Shown piece after piece: positions 59,181-64,000 of a DNA stretch of 64,000 bases; within the stretch, counting starts at the first letter, position 1; each line of letters begins with the position of its first letter. Under the pieces are notes generated by a model that did no database searches, was not told the DNA's origin, and saw nothing but the letters and a program-made list of their open reading frames with translations. The stretch comes from Dittrichia graveolens (lineage: Eukaryota; Streptophyta; Magnoliopsida; Asterales; Asteraceae): positions 9,188,001 through 9,252,000 of the forward strand of contig JARJIL010000003.1 of NCBI GenBank assembly GCA_038502395.1, in the 5' to 3' direction. The translations under genes were made by a program, and so were the position numbers.

Positions 59181-59420
59181 CAACTTGTTAGCGCGTTTCC
59201 GATGACAGGGTCCTCCAAAAGGTCAACCCACGCTGATACTAATGCCACATCCTCCTTTTTAGTCCATGCTATTGTTTTTGCTCTTTTTGCAAACTTTTTT
59301 TCATTTCCCGCTTGTGTTGGTTGTGTCGGGTTTGATTGTTGTGTTTGGATTGACTGTGGCGTTTTCGGTTGTTGTATTTCAGGAACATAGTCGTCTTCCT
59401 GTGATTGTGGTATGTCTGGT
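59130..59420 (-). pseudogene. Relic of a PIF/Harbinger ORF1 (Myb/SANT-like) protein
   Basis: Minus-strand reading gives IAWTKKEDVALVSAWVDLLE then DPVIGNA and, after an ATT-repeat expansion that adds a tyrosine run (about 59147-59172), VESFWGR. The order W-T-x-x-E-D..LVSAW..DP..GN..FW is that of plant Harbinger ORF1 trihelix-like DNA-binding proteins. A Gln/Pro/Thr-rich segment precedes it, and stops close the frame upstream and downstream. No matching DDE transposase is nearby. Confidence 0.6.
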
Positions 59421-59476
59421 TAGGTTAGGATTCTAAATTAGGTGTTGAAAGACAGGGGAGGAAACCCGAAATTAGC

Positions 59477-59493
59477 GGGGGGGGGGGGGGGGG
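59477..59493. repeat. Homopolymeric G run (17 G)
   Basis: A 17-base uninterrupted G tract in otherwise AT-rich sequence. Could form quadruplex structure or be a sequencing or assembly problem spot. Confidence 0.9.
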
Positions 59494-60125
59494 AATCTTT
59501 TTGTAGCATTCCTTGATACGTAAATTGTTGTCGAATTATAGCCGTGTTGCGTAAATTGTTAAAAGCCCATGGACATGTCTTGTTGCTGAATATAATCTTA
59601 TTGTGGTCATTGTTGGAAGCTGAGGGACAAATTATCCAAAGAATGAGGGGTTGAACCCAAATTTCTCGCTCAATTACGACGGAATGTAAGTGTGGTGAAA
59701 TTTGAATCTATAATAAAGTAAATATATAAAAATTGATGGAAAGAAATATATAAGTGATTAGAGAAGATGATAGTTTTTGTGTGAAAATAATGAGTAAAAG
59801 TGTGGATATATATAGCGTATAATAAAGTAGGAAAAACCAAACTAGCCTTTGTAACGGCTTAATTTAAAAAAAAAATAAAAAAGACTTCGGATTTAGGGAC
59901 TCGAACCCCTCACTCGACCGGGTGAGGACAGGGGTGTCCAGGTGTGCTCGAAAGTCTAAAGTAATCCAAAAGAACTTCGGGCTTGGCCAATGGCCGGTCT
60001 AAGACCATGAGTTATGGTCTACCCGATGGAATTGGGTACCATCGGGTACCATAAGGAACACCAAAACAGGTGTATCGAGTAGGGAGATCGGGTATAGAAG
60101 CTCGATCGAGAAGCAATAGGTGCCA

Positions 60126-60160
60126 CCCCCCCCCCACACACACACACACATATATATAAA
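60126..60160. repeat. Compound microsatellite C10-(AC)n-(AT)n
   Basis: A C homopolymer runs directly into AC and then AT dinucleotides, within the spacer upstream of the PPR gene. Confidence 0.9.
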
Positions 60161-60629
60161 AGATTTGGGTAAGGAAAGAGAAAGTATAACACTTATTTTG
60201 GGTAGGGTAAAGAAAATAGGTAAGAGAATGTGACGCCGATGTGATATTGGGTAAGAAAAAGGTAAATGAAAGGTAAAGTTTCAATATTGGGTATCAAGTA
60301 AACTTACCGATTATCTCACTAACCATAGAAAATGGAAGACTGCACAGGTTCACCATTAACACACCTTGTCATCTTTTCCTGCGGTTCAAAACCATGCCTT
60401 TTCACCACCTCGCAGTGATTGCGTAGCCGGTAAAATCCACAATAGGGTGATTAACCCACCCACCTCTCAAAGGACACCCTCTCCCGCACTCTAACGAGAT
60501 GAAGGGAATTACTCTTTCAGGAATTCAGCTTGATTATATGCTAAAATAAAGAATCAAGGTCAACGGCCACGCTAAGACAAAGAAATACTGGGATGACTGT
60601 TGGCAGGTCGAATCATTGATTGGTTGCCG
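60161..60629 (+). promoter_or_regulatory. Upstream region of the PPR gene
   Basis: About 0.47 kb before the start codon with no other gene. No recognisable TATA box; promoter role inferred from position. Confidence 0.3.
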
Positions 60630-63013
60630 ATGGCAATGGCTTCAGCCAGAACTTCCATAAATAACACATCCTTCTACCTACACTTTTTCGAGAATTCCAT
60701 TAAATCAAGGTTACTGGCTAATGCCAAGACAATTCATCAGCATTTTCTTAAGAACAATCTCAAATACAGCTCAGTTATACTGGACAAACTCACCCGTGTT
60801 TACATTTCGTTTCACCAACTCGAACTTGCCCACCGAGTGTTCGACAAAATTCCGTACCCAGAAAGAAAGAACAACGTCTTGTTATGGAACCAGTTGATCA
60901 GAGCTTACGCTTGGGAAGGACCCTTTGTTCACGCCATCGATTTGTTTATCGAAATGATGCAATCTGGGGTCACACCCAGTAAGTATACTTACCCATTTGT
61001 TTTGAAAGCGTGTTCCGCAACAGGGGATGTTGAACTTGGTAAACTGATTCACGACCGTGTGAAAAGGGAGTTTCTTGACGATGACGTTTATATTTGCACT
61101 GCGTTGGTTGATTTTTACGCAAAATGTGGGTTATTAGGTGAAGCACGACGGGTGTTTGATAAAATGTCTAACAGAGATGTTGTGGCATGGAATGCTATGA
61201 TCGCAGGAAGTTCTCTCCATGGCATGTATCACGAAACTATGGAACTAGTTAAGGAAATGCAGGAGGTGGATTAAGGCCTAATTCATCAACTGTTGTGACT
61301 ATTCTTCCAGCTATTGGGGAAGCCCATGAATTGTTGCCAGGAAAAGTCGTTCATGCGTTTTGTTTAAGAAGGAGATATGATGGTGATGTGGTTGTTGGAA
61401 CTGGGTTATTGGATATGTATGCCAAATGTGAATGCTTGGATTACACAAGAAGAGTTTTTGATATAGTTAATGTAAAAAATGAGGTAACTTGGACTGCTAT
61501 GATAGCTGCATGTATTGCTTCTGATTCAGTCATGGAGGCACTCAGACTATTTAACCAGTTAATGATAAAAAGTAATGCAAACATATCTCCCGCTATACTT
61601 TCAATTGTTCTTCGAGCTTGTGCTAATCTTACAGACTTTAATCAAGGGAGGTTAATACATGGTTATTCAATCAAGTCAGGGTTTGTTTCTTATTTAAAGA
61701 TTGGTAACACACTTGTTTCGTTCTACGCCAAGTGTGGTATCATAGAGTATGCGATGAGAATTTTCAATGAAATGGATCTAAAAGACACTGTATCCTTCAA
61801 TTCCATCATATCTGGCTGTGTGCAAAATGGCGATGCAGGGGTTGCTTTTAATATTTTTCACAAAATGACATCATTAGGTATCAACCCTGATATAGAAACC
61901 ATGATAGGCTTCTTTCCTGCATGTTCACATTTAGCAGCTCTACAACATGGAGCCTGTGGCCATAGCTATTCAATAGTCCAAGGATTTACAAAATCGACCA
62001 AAGTTTGTAATTCTATTATTGACATGTACTCAAAGTGTGGGAGAATAGACATGGCAAGGCTAGTTTTTGAACAGATGAACAAAAGGGATTTAATATCATG
62101 GAATGCGATGATTTTGGGTTATGGCATACACGGATTAGGGTTGGAAGCAGTTTCATTATTTGAACATATGCAAACCATTGGTTTCAATCCAGATGATGTC
62201 ACATTTATCTGCCTATTATCCGCTTGCAGCCATTCAAGACTTGTTGCTGGAGGGAAACATTGGTATGCTGCCATGATTGACAAATTTCAAATAGCACCCA
62301 GAAAAGAACATTACTTGTGTATGGTGGATCTTTTGGGCCGGGCTGGGCTTCTGAGGGAGGCTTACACGTTCATTCGTAGGATGCCATTTAAGCCCGATAT
62401 TCGCATTTGGAGTGCATTGCTTGGAGCTTGTAGGATACATAAAGATATCAAGTTAGGGGAAGAAATTTCAAGAAACATTGAGATTCTTGGACCTGAAAGT
62501 ACTGGGAACTTTGTTCTTTTATCTAATATTTATAGTACAGCTAAAAGATGGGATGATGCAGCCCGTACCCGAGTCTTGCAGAGGGAAAAAGGGTTCAAGA
62601 AAAGCCCTGGGTGCAGTTGGGTTGAAATAAACGGCGTTATCCACACGTTTGTTGGCGGAGACAAGTCACACCCACAATGGTTATCAATAAGCAAAAGGTT
62701 GGATGAACTGCTAGTGGCCATGAAAAAATTGGGATATGACGGAGATTACAGTTTTGTCCTTCAGGATGTTGAAGAGGAGGAAAAAGAGCATATCCTTCTT
62801 TATCACAGTGAGAAATTAGCTGTTGCTTTGGGTGATCTTAGTTTAAAGCCATGGAATCCTATTCTTGTAACAAAAAACTTGCGAATATGTGTTGATTGCC
62901 ATACAGCTTTTAAGTATATGAGTACAATAACAAAAAGAGCAATAACCATTAGGGACACAATCCGTTTTCACCATTTTAAAGATGGGACTTGTAACTGTGG
63001 AGATTTCTGGTAG
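60630..63013 (+). CDS. PLS-class DYW pentatricopeptide repeat protein, with a frameshift
   Basis: Organelle RNA-editing factor family, intronless as usual. Two overlapping-phase reading frames (60630 to about 61265, then about 61274 to 63013) together encode about 795 residues. The first has early PPR repeats (YTYPFVLKACSA, ALVDFYAKCG, RRVFDKM..RDVVAWNAMIAG); the second has later ones (LLDMYAKCE, SIIDMYSKCG, KRDLISWNAMILGYGIHG), the E domain (CSWVEINGVIHTFVGGDKSH) and the full deaminase-like DYW domain: HSEKLAVA (HxE), CVDCH and HHFKDGTCNCGDFW, so the terminal tripeptide is DFW, not DYW. The frame is lost by a net -1 (or -4) change near 61262-61275, where QEVD runs into TAA while GLRPNSST follows in the next frame. 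It is either a recent pseudogene, a null allele or a base-call error. ATG at 60630 precedes a plausible transit peptide; 60636 is an alternative. Confidence 0.92.
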
Positions 63014-64000
63014 GGTGGTAGTCTTGGACAATTAATCTTCAGATCCATTGGTGTTTAAAATGCTTTGGGTGAAAGGTGAGTTAATTACTTAAATTTCATT
63101 TGAAGGCTATTTTGTTTTGAAGAACAGTGGCACCTGAATCTATGTCCACTATAAATAAGACGTGGTTTGCTGATTTGTCATGAGCAGAGGAAGGGTGGTC
63201 CACGTGGCCTCTTCCATAGCAGGTAAAGGTTTCAATGTGGCGTTCAATCGAGGGCTCAATTTCAGGCCTCAAAATTAGAGAAGGTAGCTTCAATTGATAG
63301 TTCTATGTTGTGCATCGATTTGGATGCCATTGCCATTACTCCCTGAAATTAACACTCGAATCGGTTATGGAGATAATTAAAGGGCTTTAAATTGTTGTTC
63401 CCCTTCATCTCCTACCAGCCTCGAGCCTAATAGATGCTAGTTCGCTATTATTCATTTGTTCAGAAAACTTCATGGAGATCTATATCATTGCATATGGCTG
63501 GGCAGAGGAGAAGGTACGGAATTTTGCATATCACATATAAAACAGTGGCCATTTTAGGTGTCTTGATGTGCAGGTGCTCATATATTAGTGTATGATTTTA
63601 GAATCAGAAGTCCCTAGCACTGAAAATGGCTCTAGGGATGTGGCAATTGTTGTTTGCAGAAAAGCGATGGCCTTTTGTTTATTACTGATGCATGTTCTTA
63701 CAGGTAGCCTGAAGCAATGGCCTTTTGTTGATTACTGATGCGTGTATACTTGGATTTGCAGATAACTAAATTCTATGGTAAATAACTCGCTGGCATTACT
63801 TGGCAACATTGTAAGTTTATAATCTAATTCTTTTCTGAAAGTGTTTTGCTTTTCTTTATATACTATTTATAGCTTTAGTATTGTTTACATGTTTTCTCTT
63901 TTTGTAATTATTTACTTTAGTAATCCTATAATATCCTTAAGCTGGATATTGATTTAAACATTATAATTATGTTTGAAAACAAACGCAGTTTATAAACGTA
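63014..64000 (+). other. Downstream of the PPR gene, with a 50-bp-period direct repeat
   Basis: Likely 3' UTR and spacer. A 33-bp word (GC(G/A)ATGGCCTTTTGTT..ATTACTGATGC) occurs at 63663-63695 and 63713-63745. No gene is seen up to the window edge. Confidence 0.5.

Noticed and set aside
59884..59950. tRNA gene or SINE from the minus-strand word GGTTCGAGTCC
   Set aside because: A B box alone is present; no convincing A box at the right distance and no cloverleaf. Noted as chance or as a decayed repeat.

Overview
The window is a stretch of nuclear plant DNA: intron-rich genes with canonical GT-AG junctions, chloroplast and organelle-targeted proteins, a PPR-DYW gene, and long AT-rich spacers full of transposon debris. 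The gene models are eudicot-like. Some repeat ends look to me like repeats common in Asteraceae, but the family assignment is only a guess.

Six protein-coding genes can be modelled. From left to right they are: a threonine deaminase (OMR1-type, minus strand, last exon cut off by the window edge, 18-3914); an A1 aspartic protease of the plant ASPARTIC PROTEINASE 36-like group (minus, 16760-25009, 10 exons); a Pollen Ole e 1/extensin-like secreted protein (plus, 43328-44762, 2 exons); the chloroplast NDH subunit NdhT/CRRJ, a J-domain membrane protein (plus, 46595-47552, 2 exons); the ESCRT-I subunit VPS37 (minus, 47970-53640, 7 exons); and a PLS-class DYW pentatricopeptide repeat gene (plus, 60630-63013, intronless) with one frameshift. 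NdhT and VPS37 converge with about 0.4 kb between their stop codons. The genes share no pathway; they are an ordinary plant gene neighbourhood.

Much of the remainder is mobile-element material, and many insertions can be delimited to the base by target-site duplications (TSDs). Regions: 4.7-9.4 kb holds two PIF/Harbinger-like MITEs and a palindromic MITE; 9.4-16.2 kb holds LTR-like debris, a SINE-like unit, a second copy of a 1.1 kb repeat carrying a nested double insertion, and a hAT element; 17.2-19.9 kb, inside the protease gene, holds two adjacent MULE-like elements; 25.9-42.9 kb is a gene desert with MITEs, a LINE reverse-transcriptase relic, a hAT relic with a transposase dimerisation region, and Helitron-like ends; 54.4-58.5 kb holds a 2.24 kb solo LTR, an LTR fragment and another MITE; 59.2-59.4 kb holds a Harbinger ORF1-like relic.

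I did not find a new enzymatic or defence system. The most informative signals are the insertion stratigraphy (two insertions whose empty sites survive in paralogous repeat copies), a four-copy palindromic MITE family with 9-10 bp TSDs, a 90-nt in-frame intron in the protease, a GC-AG intron in the threonine deaminase, and the PPR frameshift.
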